NCBI RefSeq assembly: GCF_002933295.1
Contig: NZ_PSSW01000010.1
Location: forward strand, 110,812 to 174,811
From: Marinobacter flavimaris
Lineage (GTDB): Bacteria; Pseudomonadota; Gammaproteobacteria; Pseudomonadales; Oleiphilaceae
Reading direction: 5' to 3'
Length of the DNA stretch: 64,000 bases
Position 1 is the stretch's first letter. Each line of letters opens with the position of its first letter. This document shows positions 48,488-57,568 of this stretch, piece by piece. Position numbers and translations under genes: made by a program. The notes beneath the pieces were generated by a model. It had not been told where the DNA came from, searched no databases, and saw only the letters and a list, made by a program, of their open reading frames with translations.

Positions 48488-48826
48488 ATGACCAATTCGG
48501 AACCGACTTCACCCCACCCGTTGCGCAAACCGCTGCTGATTGCCGAATTTACGGCGCTTGCCGTTTTGCTGGCTTCCATGGGGTGGTTTTCCAGCCAGAC
48601 CAGCGACGGTCAGACCATCAGCGCCGGCTGGCTGCTGATTCCAGCCTTCGCCAGCCTCGGGGTCTTCATCAGCTTTATCGGCCTCATGTACCTGCGCTGG
48701 GTAGCCTCGGCGGAAAGTGGCAACCGGTTCAAGCACAAGGTTATTTTCTCACTTCTGGCCGTCACCCTGATCGGCGTCTGGATCTATGGCATTGCCAACA
48801 CCTGGTTCAGTCTGACCGCCAGCTAG
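48488..48826 (+). CDS. small three-helix membrane protein
   Basis: A 112-residue protein with a polar N-terminus (about 15 residues) and three hydrophobic helices (about 18-37, 45-69, 82-104). I do not recognise the family and see no catalytic motif. The ATG at 48488 has CAGGA some 12 bases upstream. It ends 11 bases before pldA on the same strand, so the two may form one transcript, but any functional link with phospholipase A is unproven. Confidence 0.65.
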   Translation: MTNSEPTSPHPLRKPLLIAEFTALAVLLASMGWFSSQTSDGQTISAGWLLIPAFASLGVFISFIGLMYLRWVASAESGNRFKHKVIFSLLAVTLIGVWIYGIANTWFSLTAS

Positions 48827-48837
48827 GAGAGCACCTG

Positions 48838-49965
48838 ATGACATCCCCACACCTGTTGGCGCCGCCCACGGCCATCATTACCTTCTCGTTGATGCTGTCG
48901 GTGCCTGTAAACGTGTCGGCACAGACTGAGGAAGCGCCCTCCATTGATTCACCCGAACAGTGCGCCCTGATTGACGATGGCATCAAGCGACTGGCCTGTT
49001 TTGACAGCCTCTACAAACCCACTGAGAGCCAGGCCCAGGCATCGGAAAGCGCCAAGGAACAGGCCGAGAAGAGCGCGGAGCAACTGGCGCCCAATGGTAA
49101 AGATCTCGATGCCGTTGCCGGCAGTGCCTTGGAAGGCGATTCCGACGCAGGCGTTATGTCTGCCTTGGTGGACCGCTATGTGGCCGCCGAGAAAGCCGTG
49201 TTTTCCTTTTCCGGCAGCTTTGTGGGGCACCGGCCCACCTACATCCTGCCGGTGAGCTGGGTGAAAGACCCGAACGAATCGCCATCCAGTCCCCGGCTAG
49301 GGTCCATCGGTTATGACTACGACCTGGAACGGGAAGAAGCCAAGTACCAGATCAGTTTCAAGGTCCCACTGCTGACGGGAATTCTGGATGACCGCACAAC
49401 ACTCTGGTTTGGCTATACCCAGACCTCGTTCTGGCAGGTGTACAACCAGGACGACTCCGCGCCTTTCCGGGAAACCAACTACGAGCCGGAGATATTCGCC
49501 CGATACCAGACCGACTGGGATATCGGACCGGGCCGACTGAATGGCGTGACCCTCGGATTCAATCACCAGTCCAACGGGCAGTCTGAACCGAAGTCCCGGA
49601 GCTGGAATCGCATCATGGGCTCAGCCGCGTACAGTTATGATCGCTGGCTCTTTATGGTCCAGCCCTGGTATCGGATTCCGGAGAACAATGACGATGATAA
49701 TGCGGACATCCAGCGCTACCTGGGGTATGCCAATTACCATGCGGTATACAAGCTGACCGAGGATCGGACGTTTTCGTTGCGGCTGATGAATAACCTGCGG
49801 TCGGATGATAACAAGACGTCGGTGGAGTTCGGGTACAGTTTCCCAATGGGGGATACGGTTAAGGGGTTCTTCCAGTACTACAACGGGTATGGGGAGAGTC
49901 TGATCGACTATAACCACCGGATTCAGCGGTTCGGTATCGGGATTATGCTGAACGACTGGCTCTGA
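48838..49965 (+). CDS. pldA: outer-membrane phospholipase A
   Basis: Beta-barrel phospholipase A1/A2 that removes misplaced phospholipids from the outer leaflet. It is 375 residues, longer than the E. coli enzyme because of an N-terminal region (about 29-115) with a cysteine-bearing segment (QCALIDDGIKRLACFDSLY) and an Ala/Glu/Lys-rich helix. The catalytic set His243-Ser245-Asn257 sits in FNHQSNGQSEPKSRSWNRI with exactly the spacing of E. coli His142-Ser144-Asn156. Signal peptide about 1-28. It ends in an aromatic barrel strand. AGGAGAG precedes the ATG. Confidence 0.93.
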   Translation: MTSPHLLAPPTAIITFSLMLSVPVNVSAQTEEAPSIDSPEQCALIDDGIKRLACFDSLYKPTESQAQASESAKEQAEKSAEQLAPNGKDLDAVAGSALEGDSDAGVMSALVDRYVAAEKAVFSFSGSFVGHRPTYILPVSWVKDPNESPSSPRLGSIGYDYDLEREEAKYQISFKVPLLTGILDDRTTLWFGYTQTSFWQVYNQDDSAPFRETNYEPEIFARYQTDWDIGPGRLNGVTLGFNHQSNGQSEPKSRSWNRIMGSAAYSYDRWLFMVQPWYRIPENNDDDNADIQRYLGYANYHAVYKLTEDRTFSLRLMNNLRSDDNKTSVEFGYSFPMGDTVKGFFQYYNGYGESLIDYNHRIQRFGIGIMLNDWL

Positions 49966-49981
49966 CTTCAGGTGCAAGACC

Positions 49982-50095
49982 GACTGGGACGCTTGTCCTC
50001 CTGAAACACGCTCCTAACGGCACATCCCTGTGACGCTTGGGCTCCGCCATCCCTGGCTCCGCACAGTTTCATGAGGACAAGCGTCCCACTCGGCC
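49982..50095. repeat. inverted-repeat element between pldA and the phosphomannomutase gene
   Basis: Arms of 24 bases (49984-50007 and 50066-50089) are inverted copies with two mismatches. The interior carries CCATCCCTGG (50047-50056), the complement of the core that occurs twice in the element at 24577. No gene is present in this convergent gap. It may be a dispersed non-coding repeat and may also act at both transcript ends. Confidence 0.75.
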
Positions 50096-50108
50096 CCAAA
50101 AAAAGGAG

Positions 50109-51467
50109 TTACCTCTCCTCGTTCAATCTCTGCATTTCTGCCAGCAATTCTTCCGTCTTCTCTTCCATCAACGGAATATCCGCCCGCGATTCTACGTTCA
50201 ACCGTACAACCGGCTCGGTGTTGGACATTCGTAGGTTGAAGCGCCAGTCGTCGAATTCGATGCTTACGCCGTCCACGTGGCTGACGCTTTTGGCGCCAAC
50301 GCTGTATTTGGCTTCAATCGCAGCGATGACCTTGGGGGGATCATCGATGGTGCGGTTGATTTCGCCGCTGGCGGGGTAGGCTTCGATTCGGGCATCGATG
50401 AGCGACGACAGGGTCTGGCCGGACTGGCAGAGGCGTTCGGCAACCAGCAGCCAGGGGATCATGCCGCTGTCGCAATAGGCGAAGTCGCGGAAGTAGTGGT
50501 GGGCGCTCATTTCGCCACCATACACGGCATCTTCGTCACGCATTCTCTGTTTGATGAAGGCGTGGCCGGTCTTGCTCTCGATGGCTTCGCCACCGGCGGC
50601 TTTCACCAGATCAAGGGTGTTCCAGGTCAGACGGGGGTCATGGATGACCTTGCCGCCGCCGGTTTTGCGCAGGAACTGGTCGGCGAGCAAACCAACAATG
50701 TAGTACCCCTCTATGAAACGGCCGTTTTCGTCGAAGAAGAAGCAGCGGTCGTAGTCGCCATCCCAGGCGATGCCCATGGCAGCGCCTTCCGCGATAACGG
50801 CGTCGGCCGTCGCCGCCCGGTTTTCCGGGAGGATCGGGTTCGGTACGCCGTTGGGAAAATGGCCGTCTGGCTGGTGGTGCACTTTCACGAATTCAAAGGG
50901 CAGGTGCTGTTCGAGTTCATCGATCACCAGGCCGGCGCCGCCGTTACCGGCGTTGCAGACAATGGTCAGCGGGCTGAGCGAACCGGCATCGATATACCCC
51001 AGGAGATGGTCCACGTAGGCGCTCATCACCTCAAGTGGTTCGTAGCGACCCTGCTGAGGTGCATCACCGAATGGCTCCAGCACCCGGTCGCGGATCTCGT
51101 TCAGACCGTTATCGGAGCTGATAGGCCGGGATTCAGGGCCGACCATTTTCATGCCGTTGTGATCTTTGGGATTGTGGCTGGCAGTCACCATAATGCCGCC
51201 GTCCATCTTGTAATGGCTGGTGGCAAAATACACCTGCTCGGTGCCGCACAGGCCGATATCAAACACATCCGCGCCGGCGGCCATGAGGCCGGAGCTGAGT
51301 GCCTCGGCAATGTCGGGACTGGACAGCCGGATGTCGTAGCCCACGATGACTTTTTTCGCGCCAGTGATTTCCACGTAAGCGCGTCCGATTTTTTCAGCAA
51401 GGACCGGATTCAGTTGATCCGGCACCCGGCCTCGCAGGTCGTAGGCTTTAAAACAGGACAAGTCCAT
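50109..51467 (-). CDS. manB: phosphomannomutase / phosphoglucomutase
   Basis: Interconverts hexose 6- and 1-phosphates for GDP-mannose and surface polysaccharide precursors. The 452 residues show the alpha-D-phosphohexomutase layout: FKAYDLRGRVP, the phosphoserine loop GGIMVTASHNPKDHNG, the metal loop GIAWDGDYDRCFFFDE, and the sugar loop GGEMSAHHYFRDFAYCDSG. It is closest to the CpsG/ManB group; AlgC-like double specificity is possible. It starts ten bases after the bacterioferritin gene ends, on the same strand. Confidence 0.9.
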   Translation of the reverse strand: MDLSCFKAYDLRGRVPDQLNPVLAEKIGRAYVEITGAKKVIVGYDIRLSSPDIAEALSSGLMAAGADVFDIGLCGTEQVYFATSHYKMDGGIMVTASHNPKDHNGMKMVGPESRPISSDNGLNEIRDRVLEPFGDAPQQGRYEPLEVMSAYVDHLLGYIDAGSLSPLTIVCNAGNGGAGLVIDELEQHLPFEFVKVHHQPDGHFPNGVPNPILPENRAATADAVIAEGAAMGIAWDGDYDRCFFFDENGRFIEGYYIVGLLADQFLRKTGGGKVIHDPRLTWNTLDLVKAAGGEAIESKTGHAFIKQRMRDEDAVYGGEMSAHHYFRDFAYCDSGMIPWLLVAERLCQSGQTLSSLIDARIEAYPASGEINRTIDDPPKVIAAIEAKYSVGAKSVSHVDGVSIEFDDWRFNLRMSNTEPVVRLNVESRADIPLMEEKTEELLAEMQRLNEER

Positions 51468-51476
51468 TGTCTGAAA

Positions 51477-51953
51477 TTACTCCGCGGCGGATGACTGAAG
51501 CTGGATGTAGTTCTGGATGCCCATCTGGGAAATCATTTCCAGCTGGGTTTCCAGCCAGTCGATGTGCTCTTCTTCACTATCGAGAATGCTGCGGAACAGT
51601 TCACGGCTGGTGAAATCCTGCACTTCCTCGCAGTAGAGGATCGCTTCTTTCAGGTCGGTGTGGGCAATTTCTTCCAGTTTGAGATCGCAGGAGATCATTT
51701 CCTCGACGTTTTCGCCGATCAGCAATTTGTTCAGATCCTGGAGATTGGGCAGCCCTTCGAGGAACAGGATCCGCTCGATAAGCTGGTCTGCATGCTTCAT
51801 CTCGTCGATGGATTCTTCGTATTCCTTGGCGGCCAGCTTGGTAATACCCCAATCCTTGTACATGCGGGAATGGAGAAAGTACTGGTTGATCGCGGTCAGC
51901 TCGTTGCCGAGGACCTTGTTCAAGTGCTGGATGACCTTTTTATCGCCTTTCAT
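51477..51953 (-). CDS. bfr: bacterioferritin
   Basis: 24-mer iron-storage and detoxification protein of 158 residues. The di-iron ferroxidase ligands are all present: Glu18, Tyr25 (second shell), Glu51, His54, Glu94, Glu127 and His130. Met52, the axial heme ligand, is also present (DEMKHAD), so this is a heme-binding subunit able to dock Bfd. It is the next gene after bfd on the same strand, 90 bases downstream, and directly precedes the phosphomannomutase gene. Confidence 0.96.
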   Translation of the reverse strand: MKGDKKVIQHLNKVLGNELTAINQYFLHSRMYKDWGITKLAAKEYEESIDEMKHADQLIERILFLEGLPNLQDLNKLLIGENVEEMISCDLKLEEIAHTDLKEAILYCEEVQDFTSRELFRSILDSEEEHIDWLETQLEMISQMGIQNYIQLQSSAAE

Positions 51954-52042
51954 GGTCGGGCTCCCTGATGGCCGAATGAATCAGTGTCTTAGGATAGCCC
52001 CTTATGGCGCAGGAGAAAAACAGAACCGGCCAATCGTGCCGG

Positions 52043-52249
52043 TCAGGCAGGCTGGGCGAGCATGTTGGCCATGGCCAGGTAATCGGGCGTGCGGCTCTCG
52101 CGCAGGATTTCGCGGGCGGTGCAGGCACAGCGTCCACACTGGGTGCCCACACCCAGCTCTTTGCCAAGCTGGCGCATGGATGACACGCCGTTATCGGCAG
52201 CTTCGCGAATTTCCCGGTCGGTTACGCCGTGGCAAAGGCAAACGTACAT
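52043..52249 (-). CDS. bfd: bacterioferritin-associated ferredoxin
   Basis: A 68-residue 2Fe-2S protein that reduces the core iron of bacterioferritin for release. The Bfd-type cluster ligands are Cys4 and Cys6 (VCLCHGVTD) and Cys38 and Cys41 (QCGRCA). It lies upstream of bfr in the same direction. A Fur-like palindrome directly before its start suggests iron repression, which fits a protein needed for iron release. Confidence 0.95.
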   Translation of the reverse strand: MYVCLCHGVTDREIREAADNGVSSMRQLGKELGVGTQCGRCACTAREILRESRTPDYLAMANMLAQPA

Positions 52250-52258
52250 AGCAGTGAC

Positions 52259-52302
52259 TCACCAATGACAATAAAAGTTAGTGATAATTATTGTCATTGG
52301 CA
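52259..52302. promoter_or_regulatory. Fur-like palindrome upstream of bfd
   Basis: CCAATGACAATA (52262-52273) and TATTGTCATTGG (52289-52300) are perfect inverted copies, and the A+T-rich centre GTGATAATTATTGTCAT resembles the GATAAT repeats of Fur boxes. It sits 13-51 bases upstream of the bfd start codon, where a promoter would lie. Binding is inferred. Confidence 0.65.
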
Positions 52303-52356
52303 TCTAGAAATGCAAGCCTTCTGGCTTAAATTTGTGCAACTTTTGTGTTGCGAGAC

Positions 52357-53649
52357 TCACAAACCCCGGGTCAGATTCCGCGAACCTGCGTCGGTAACCA
52401 CCACGTTGTCCTCGATACGGATTCCGCCGCAGCCTCTCAGCCGCCCAATCAGCTCCCGGTTTAAATATTGCCCCAGCTCGCCTTCCAGCAGTGGATCCAG
52501 CAGCGACGGAATGAAATAGAGACCCGGCTCGATGGTTACCACCATACCGGGTTCAAGCCGGCGGGTGAGACGGAGAAACGGCGCGTCGTCCGGAGGCGGC
52601 GTTGGTTTTCCAGCCACGTCGTGCACCTGGACGCCCAGGAAGTGACCGATGCCATGGGGGAAGAATACACGGGTGATGCCCTTTTCGACGATACCCTCGT
52701 CATCCAGGCCGGTAACCAGACCGGTGGCCGACAGCAGGGCGGCAAGCCCCTGATGGGCCTTGCGATGGATGTCGATGTAGTCCACCCCGGGCGCGACCAT
52801 GTCGCAGAGCCTGACCTGGAGCCGGTCGAGACCGTGGATCAGCGCTGCGAAGTGCGACTCTTCCGGACCTGCCGTGGTACGGGTGATATCGGAGCAGTAG
52901 CCCCGAAAACGGACCCCGGCATCGATCAGCAGGCTACGGGTCTGCCCCGGCGGCTGCGTATCGTAATACTGGTAGTGCAACGTCCCGGCGTGCTCGTTCA
53001 GCCCGATAATGCTGTGATAAGGCGCTTCGGCTTCCCGCTGACCGGTTGCCTGCTGGTAGGCCAGGTTGATGCCAAACTCGCTCTCGCCGGCCAGGAACGC
53101 GTCCCGGGCCGCCGCGTGGCCTGCCAGAGCCAGTCGGTTCGCCTGTGCGAGACACTCGATTTCGTAGGGCGTTTTGCACACGCGGGTCTCGTCCAGATCC
53201 CTCAACAGAGCCTCCGGGTTTTTCTCACCCGGAATATTCGATATCAGGGCAGGATCCCCGATCACCGCAAGACTTTCCGGATCATCCAGCAACGGGGCCT
53301 CGGGTGAGGCACTGCTGCGAACCTCGATGAATTGCTGCCAGGGCTCTTCCGCCAGTGGCGAATTGGCGTGCCAGAAGTCGACCGGTTCGAACAGCCAGAG
53401 CACGGGCTTGTGCCCGGCCCGGATCCAGAGCCAGCAGTGTTCGCGACCGGCCAGCCCGGTCCAGTGCAGAAACGGACCATAACCCTGGAAATGCCAGGCC
53501 TGGTCATCTCCATAACGGTAAGGCGCGGCGCCGGAAGCAATAAGCAGGCTGTCGTAGCCATGCTCTGCCAGGGCCGATTCGTATCGGGCCTGCAGTTCTT
53601 TCAGGTGATCGGTCTGCAGCGACAACAGCGCATCATCAGGCATGGCCAT
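52357..53649 (-). CDS. pepQ: Xaa-Pro dipeptidase (prolidase / OPAA type)
   Basis: Di-manganese peptidase that cleaves X-Pro dipeptides; relatives also hydrolyse organophosphorus esters (OPAA). The 430-residue M24B protein has an N-terminal creatinase-like half and a pita-bread C-terminal half. The metal ligands are visible as the two Asp of LLIDAGVRFRGYCSDITRT, His in FFPHGIGHFLG, Glu in VTIEPGLYF and Glu in GGIRIEDNVVV. Its start overlaps the end of the LysR gene by 14 bases, so both are probably one transcript. Confidence 0.92.
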   Translation of the reverse strand: MAMPDDALLSLQTDHLKELQARYESALAEHGYDSLLIASGAAPYRYGDDQAWHFQGYGPFLHWTGLAGREHCWLWIRAGHKPVLWLFEPVDFWHANSPLAEEPWQQFIEVRSSASPEAPLLDDPESLAVIGDPALISNIPGEKNPEALLRDLDETRVCKTPYEIECLAQANRLALAGHAAARDAFLAGESEFGINLAYQQATGQREAEAPYHSIIGLNEHAGTLHYQYYDTQPPGQTRSLLIDAGVRFRGYCSDITRTTAGPEESHFAALIHGLDRLQVRLCDMVAPGVDYIDIHRKAHQGLAALLSATGLVTGLDDEGIVEKGITRVFFPHGIGHFLGVQVHDVAGKPTPPPDDAPFLRLTRRLEPGMVVTIEPGLYFIPSLLDPLLEGELGQYLNRELIGRLRGCGGIRIEDNVVVTDAGSRNLTRGL

Positions 53650-54550
53650 CTTCCAGTGTTTTCCAGAGCGTTAAAAGATCGTCCGACCGGGTGTCACGGA
53701 GACGGATCAGGCGAATTTCCAGGGGGACATCCCAGCCTTCGTCACCGGCTCGCACCAGACTGCCGAACTGTTCGCTTTTTTCTGTCATGCGCCGGGGCAA
53801 CCACCCCATACCGAACCCCTGCTTCACCAGCGCCTTGATGCTGGCGGACTGGGTGTTCTCGTTCAGGGGTAACAGATTGGCCGTCAACCTGTTGCGGGCA
53901 AGATGGCCCTCAATCGCCGATTGCAGGAAACCACGACTGTGATAAGCGATCAGCGGTACCGGCTGTTCCGGGCTGCCCGGCAAGGCAAACCGCGGATGCC
54001 CCTGATCGCCAGCAACACTGACCGGAACCAGGGATTCGCGAGCCAGCACCAGCCAGTCGTAACTATCGGCAGTCAGCCTCCCGCCCCAGGGCAGATCGGG
54101 ATGCCAATAGCACAGCACCAGATCACACTCGCCACTGTCCAGCGCCTCCAGAAACTGCTCCCCCACCCAACTGGTGGCATTCAGATTTAGCTGCAAACGC
54201 TCGGCAATGCCCGCGTCTTTCGCCCAGCCCTGGTAAAAGTGCGAAAACAGACCCTGCGTGGAACCCACACTGATCCTGGCAGACACCTCGGCTTCAAGGG
54301 CGCTGATTCGATCACGGGTATCCCGGACATCCCGGGTGATTCGCTCGCACAGCTCCCGGAATATCTCGCCAGCAGGCGTCAGCAAGAGCGGCAGCGTCTG
54401 GCGGTTGACCAGCGTGCTGCCCATGGCTTCTTCCAATAATTTGATCCGGCGGCTGAACGTAGGCTGGCTCACGTGCTGCAACTCGGCAGCACGTGAAAAA
54501 TGGCGCGTTCGGGCCAGCGCCAGAAAATCTTCCAACCAGCTTACTTCCAT
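53636..54550 (-). CDS. LysR family transcriptional regulator
   Basis: A 304-residue regulator with an N-terminal winged helix-turn-helix (EDFLALARTRHFSRAAELQHVSQPTFSRRIKLLEEAMG spanning residues ~6-43) and a C-terminal periplasmic-binding-protein-like effector domain. The target and effector are unknown. LysR genes are often divergent from their target; this one instead precedes pepQ in the same direction and overlaps it. It also follows the peptide ABC operon by 75 bases, so a link to peptide use is plausible but unproven. Confidence 0.9.
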   Translation of the reverse strand: MEVSWLEDFLALARTRHFSRAAELQHVSQPTFSRRIKLLEEAMGSTLVNRQTLPLLLTPAGEIFRELCERITRDVRDTRDRISALEAEVSARISVGSTQGLFSHFYQGWAKDAGIAERLQLNLNATSWVGEQFLEALDSGECDLVLCYWHPDLPWGGRLTADSYDWLVLARESLVPVSVAGDQGHPRFALPGSPEQPVPLIAYHSRGFLQSAIEGHLARNRLTANLLPLNENTQSASIKALVKQGFGMGWLPRRMTEKSEQFGSLVRAGDEGWDVPLEIRLIRLRDTRSDDLLTLWKTLEDGHA

Positions 54551-54625
54551 GGAGTCCCCTGAGGGTATGTCGTTGTATCGATGCGAGTTCTGCTGCTGGC
54601 ATCATAGCCTATCGCAGCGGCGCCG

Positions 54626-55636
54626 TTACAACCGGCCCTCTTCCACCGCGTGGCAGGCCACCTGGGTACCGCCATCCGTGGTGATCAGCTGCGGAATTTC
54701 CTGCCGGCAGCGCTCGTTGGCGTAGGGACACCGACCGTGGAAGACACAGCCCGACGGCAGGTTCACCGGCGTGGGCACCTCTCCTTTCAGGCGGATGTGG
54801 TTGGGGCGATCATCCTCCAGTTTCGGAATAGCCGACAACAGCGCCTGGGTGTAGGGATGTCGGGGCGCGGAAAACAGCGTTTTTGTATCCGCCAGCTCAC
54901 AAACCCGCCCAAGGTACATGACGGCAACCCGGGTGCCGAAATGCTCCACCACCGCCAGATCGTGGGTAATAAACAGGTAGGTCAAGCCCCTGCTTTCCTG
55001 GGCGTCCATCAGAAGGTTCAGCACCTGGGCCTGGATCGAGACGTCCAGGGCCGAGATCGGCTCGTCGGCCACGATGAACTCCGGATCAACTGCCAGGGCC
55101 CGGGCAATGGCGATCCGCTGGCGCTGGCCACCGGAGAATTCGTGGCCGAAGCGGTTGCCCCAGTCCTGATCAATGCCCACCGAATGCATCACCTCATGGA
55201 TCTTGTCCCGCACCTGCACCGGGGACCAGTCCGGATGATGGAACCGGATCGGCTCCTCCAGGGTCTGCTGGATGGTCATGCGCGGGTTCAGGGACGCATA
55301 GGGATTCTGGAAGATCATCTGCATCTTGCGCCGGTACGGCAGTGAATCCTTGCGCTCCAGATTGTCGATGCGCTGGCCGTCGTAGTGAATCTCGCCGGCG
55401 CTGGGCGAGAGCAACCCCATCACGGTTCGGGCCACGGTCGACTTGCCACAGCCGGATTCGCCCACCACGCACAGGGCCTCGCCCTTCTGCACTTCCAGGT
55501 CCACGCCGTTGATGGCGTGGACAGCCTCCTGTTTGCGGCGGAAGCGTCCACCCTCAAAGGTGATCTGCTCCAGCAGGCTGCCGGACAGGTCAAAGCGTTT
55601 CTCGAGACCGCTGATACTTACCAGAGGGGAGGTCAT
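54626..55636 (-). CDS. dppF: dipeptide/oligopeptide ABC transporter ATP-binding protein (DppF/OppF-like)
   Basis: Second ATPase subunit, 336 residues. Walker A is GESGCGKSTVART, the signature FSGGQRQRIAIARAL, Walker B EFIVADEPISALD, and the H-loop FITHDLAVV. The C-terminal oligo_HPY segment SGCVFHGRCPYANERC carries cysteines typical of this subfamily. It overlaps dppD by 4 bases. The substrate class (di- or oligopeptides, possibly other ligands) is inferred from the family only. Confidence 0.9.
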   Translation of the reverse strand: MTSPLVSISGLEKRFDLSGSLLEQITFEGGRFRRKQEAVHAINGVDLEVQKGEALCVVGESGCGKSTVARTVMGLLSPSAGEIHYDGQRIDNLERKDSLPYRRKMQMIFQNPYASLNPRMTIQQTLEEPIRFHHPDWSPVQVRDKIHEVMHSVGIDQDWGNRFGHEFSGGQRQRIAIARALAVDPEFIVADEPISALDVSIQAQVLNLLMDAQESRGLTYLFITHDLAVVEHFGTRVAVMYLGRVCELADTKTLFSAPRHPYTQALLSAIPKLEDDRPNHIRLKGEVPTPVNLPSGCVFHGRCPYANERCRQEIPQLITTDGGTQVACHAVEEGRL

Positions 55637-56631
55637 GATTCGGCCTCCTGCATGCGTTTCTCCTGTTCAATCAGGTTGGCAACTTCGTAACAGGCCACAT
55701 TCACATTGCCCGAGCGCACATACTCCGGCATGGCCTGCTTGCACTGCTCGGTGGCGAAGTTGCAGCGGGGATGGAACGGACAGCCGGAGGGCACGTTCTT
55801 CAACGATGGCATGGAGCCGGGAATCTGGAACAGCCGCTCGCCGGGCTCGCCCATCTGGGGCAGCGCGTTGATCAGCCCCTGGGTGTAGGGGTGCTGGGCA
55901 TCGTTGATAATTTCCCGGGTCGGCCCCTGCTCGATAATCCGGCCGGAGTACATGACCAGCATTCGCTGGGTCACCTGGGAAACCACGCCCAGATCGTGGG
56001 TAATCAGCATCAACGCCACGTTCTCCTGTTCGCACAGGTTCAGTAGCAGATCCATGATTTCCGCCTGAATGGTGACATCCAGAGCCGTCGTGGGCTCATC
56101 CGCGATGATGATTTCCGGATCCAGCAGCAGGGCGATGGCAATGATCACCCGCTGGCGCATGCCCCCGGACAGCTCATGGGGGTATTGATCGAGACGCTTC
56201 TCCGGAGAAGGAATCTGCACCTTCTGCAGCCGGTCCAGAGCAATGGCACGGGCTTCTTTTTTACTGATTTTCCGATGGGCAAGGAGAGCCTCCACCATCT
56301 GGGTTCCGATGGTGAGGACCGGGTTCAGGGTCATCATCGGATCCTGGAAGATCATGGCGATACGGTTACCACGGATTCGGCGCAGCTCCCGCTCGCTCAT
56401 GGCGGCGAGGTCCCTGCCCTCGAACAGGATCTGTCCGCCGGCGATGTAGCCCGGCTTGGCAATCAGGTTCAGGATGGAAAAGGCAGCCACCGACTTGCCG
56501 GCACCGGACTCCCCCACCAGGCCCAGGCGCTCGCCCTTGTCCAGGCTGAAGCTGATGCCGCGCAGCGCTGTCAGGTCGCCACCACGCACGGCAAAACGTA
56601 CATCAAGATCTTTTACTTCCAACAGTGCCAT
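55633..56631 (-). CDS. dppD: dipeptide/oligopeptide ABC transporter ATP-binding protein (DppD/OppD-like)
   Basis: First ATPase subunit, 332 residues. Walker A is GESGAGKSVAAFS, the signature LSGGMRQRVIIAIAL, Walker B EIIIADEPTTALD, and the H-loop LITHDLGVV. The oligo_HPY tail SGCPFHPRCNFATEQC is present. It begins five bases after dppC and overlaps dppF, so the two ATPases should be made in equal amounts for a heterodimer. Confidence 0.9.
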   Translation of the reverse strand: MALLEVKDLDVRFAVRGGDLTALRGISFSLDKGERLGLVGESGAGKSVAAFSILNLIAKPGYIAGGQILFEGRDLAAMSERELRRIRGNRIAMIFQDPMMTLNPVLTIGTQMVEALLAHRKISKKEARAIALDRLQKVQIPSPEKRLDQYPHELSGGMRQRVIIAIALLLDPEIIIADEPTTALDVTIQAEIMDLLLNLCEQENVALMLITHDLGVVSQVTQRMLVMYSGRIIEQGPTREIINDAQHPYTQGLINALPQMGEPGERLFQIPGSMPSLKNVPSGCPFHPRCNFATEQCKQAMPEYVRSGNVNVACYEVANLIEQEKRMQEAES

Positions 56632-56635
56632 GGTG

Positions 56636-57568
56636 TTACCCCTTGTACAGCCGTGGGTTCATCACATCCCGCAACCAGTCACCCAACAGGTTGATGACCA
56701 GCACGAGCACCACCAGCACCAGGCCCGGGATCAGGGTGATCCACCAGGAACCGCCCTGGATGTAGTCAAAGCCGGATTTGATCAGCGAGCCCAGCGACGG
56801 CTGGGTCTCCGGCATGCCAAGCCCCAGGAACGACAGCGCCGCCTCGGAGATAATGGCGTTGGCGATCTGGACCGTGGCGATAACGAAGATGGGCGACAGC
56901 GTATTGGGCAGGATGTGCCGGAACATGATCCGACGGGTCCCGAAACCCATCACCTTGGCCGCATCCACGTACTCCTTCTTCTTTTCCGCCAGCACCGAAG
57001 CACGAACGGTCCGGGCAATCTGGGGCCACTCGGCAACACCGATGATGAAGATCAGCATGTAAATGGCGATCTCACCGAACATCAGGTTACCGAAGCTGGC
57101 CTTGAACACTGCGCCCACGATGATGGCAACCATCAGAGTGGAGAAGGACAGCTGCACATCGGCAATGCGCATCAGCACCGCATCGACCTTGCCACCCAGG
57201 TAGCCGGCGAGGAGACCGAACAGAATGCCCAGAAACGCCTGCAGGACCACCGCCCCGAAACCGATCATCAGGGACACCCGGGTACCGTAAAGAATCGTGG
57301 ACAGCAGATCCCGGCCCTGGGCGTCGGTGCCCAGAGGAAATGCCGGATCGGCTCCGCTCATGCCCACCGGGGGCAGCTCAGAATTCATAATGTTGATCTG
57401 CGCCAGATCGTAGGGATCGGCGGGCGCCAGCAGGGGCGCGAACACCGCCGCCAGCACCATCAGCAGCAGCACGGCAAAGCTGACAATCGCCACCTTGTCG
57501 CGCTTGAAGCTGTACCAGAAGAAGGACTCGCGGAAGCGGTACCAGCGGGAAACCGTTGCCGTTGTCAT
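56636..57568 (-). CDS. dppC: peptide ABC transporter permease (DppC/OppC-like)
   Basis: A 310-residue inner-membrane permease with an N-terminal OppC_N helix (about 28-50) and five further helices. The EAA loop that contacts the ATPase is visible as EYVDAAKVMGFGTRRIMFRHILPNTLSPI. It ends RDVMNPRLYKG, usual for DppC. It overlaps dppB by 4 bases. Confidence 0.92.
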   Translation of the reverse strand: MTTATVSRWYRFRESFFWYSFKRDKVAIVSFAVLLLMVLAAVFAPLLAPADPYDLAQINIMNSELPPVGMSGADPAFPLGTDAQGRDLLSTILYGTRVSLMIGFGAVVLQAFLGILFGLLAGYLGGKVDAVLMRIADVQLSFSTLMVAIIVGAVFKASFGNLMFGEIAIYMLIFIIGVAEWPQIARTVRASVLAEKKKEYVDAAKVMGFGTRRIMFRHILPNTLSPIFVIATVQIANAIISEAALSFLGLGMPETQPSLGSLIKSGFDYIQGGSWWITLIPGLVLVVLVLVINLLGDWLRDVMNPRLYKG

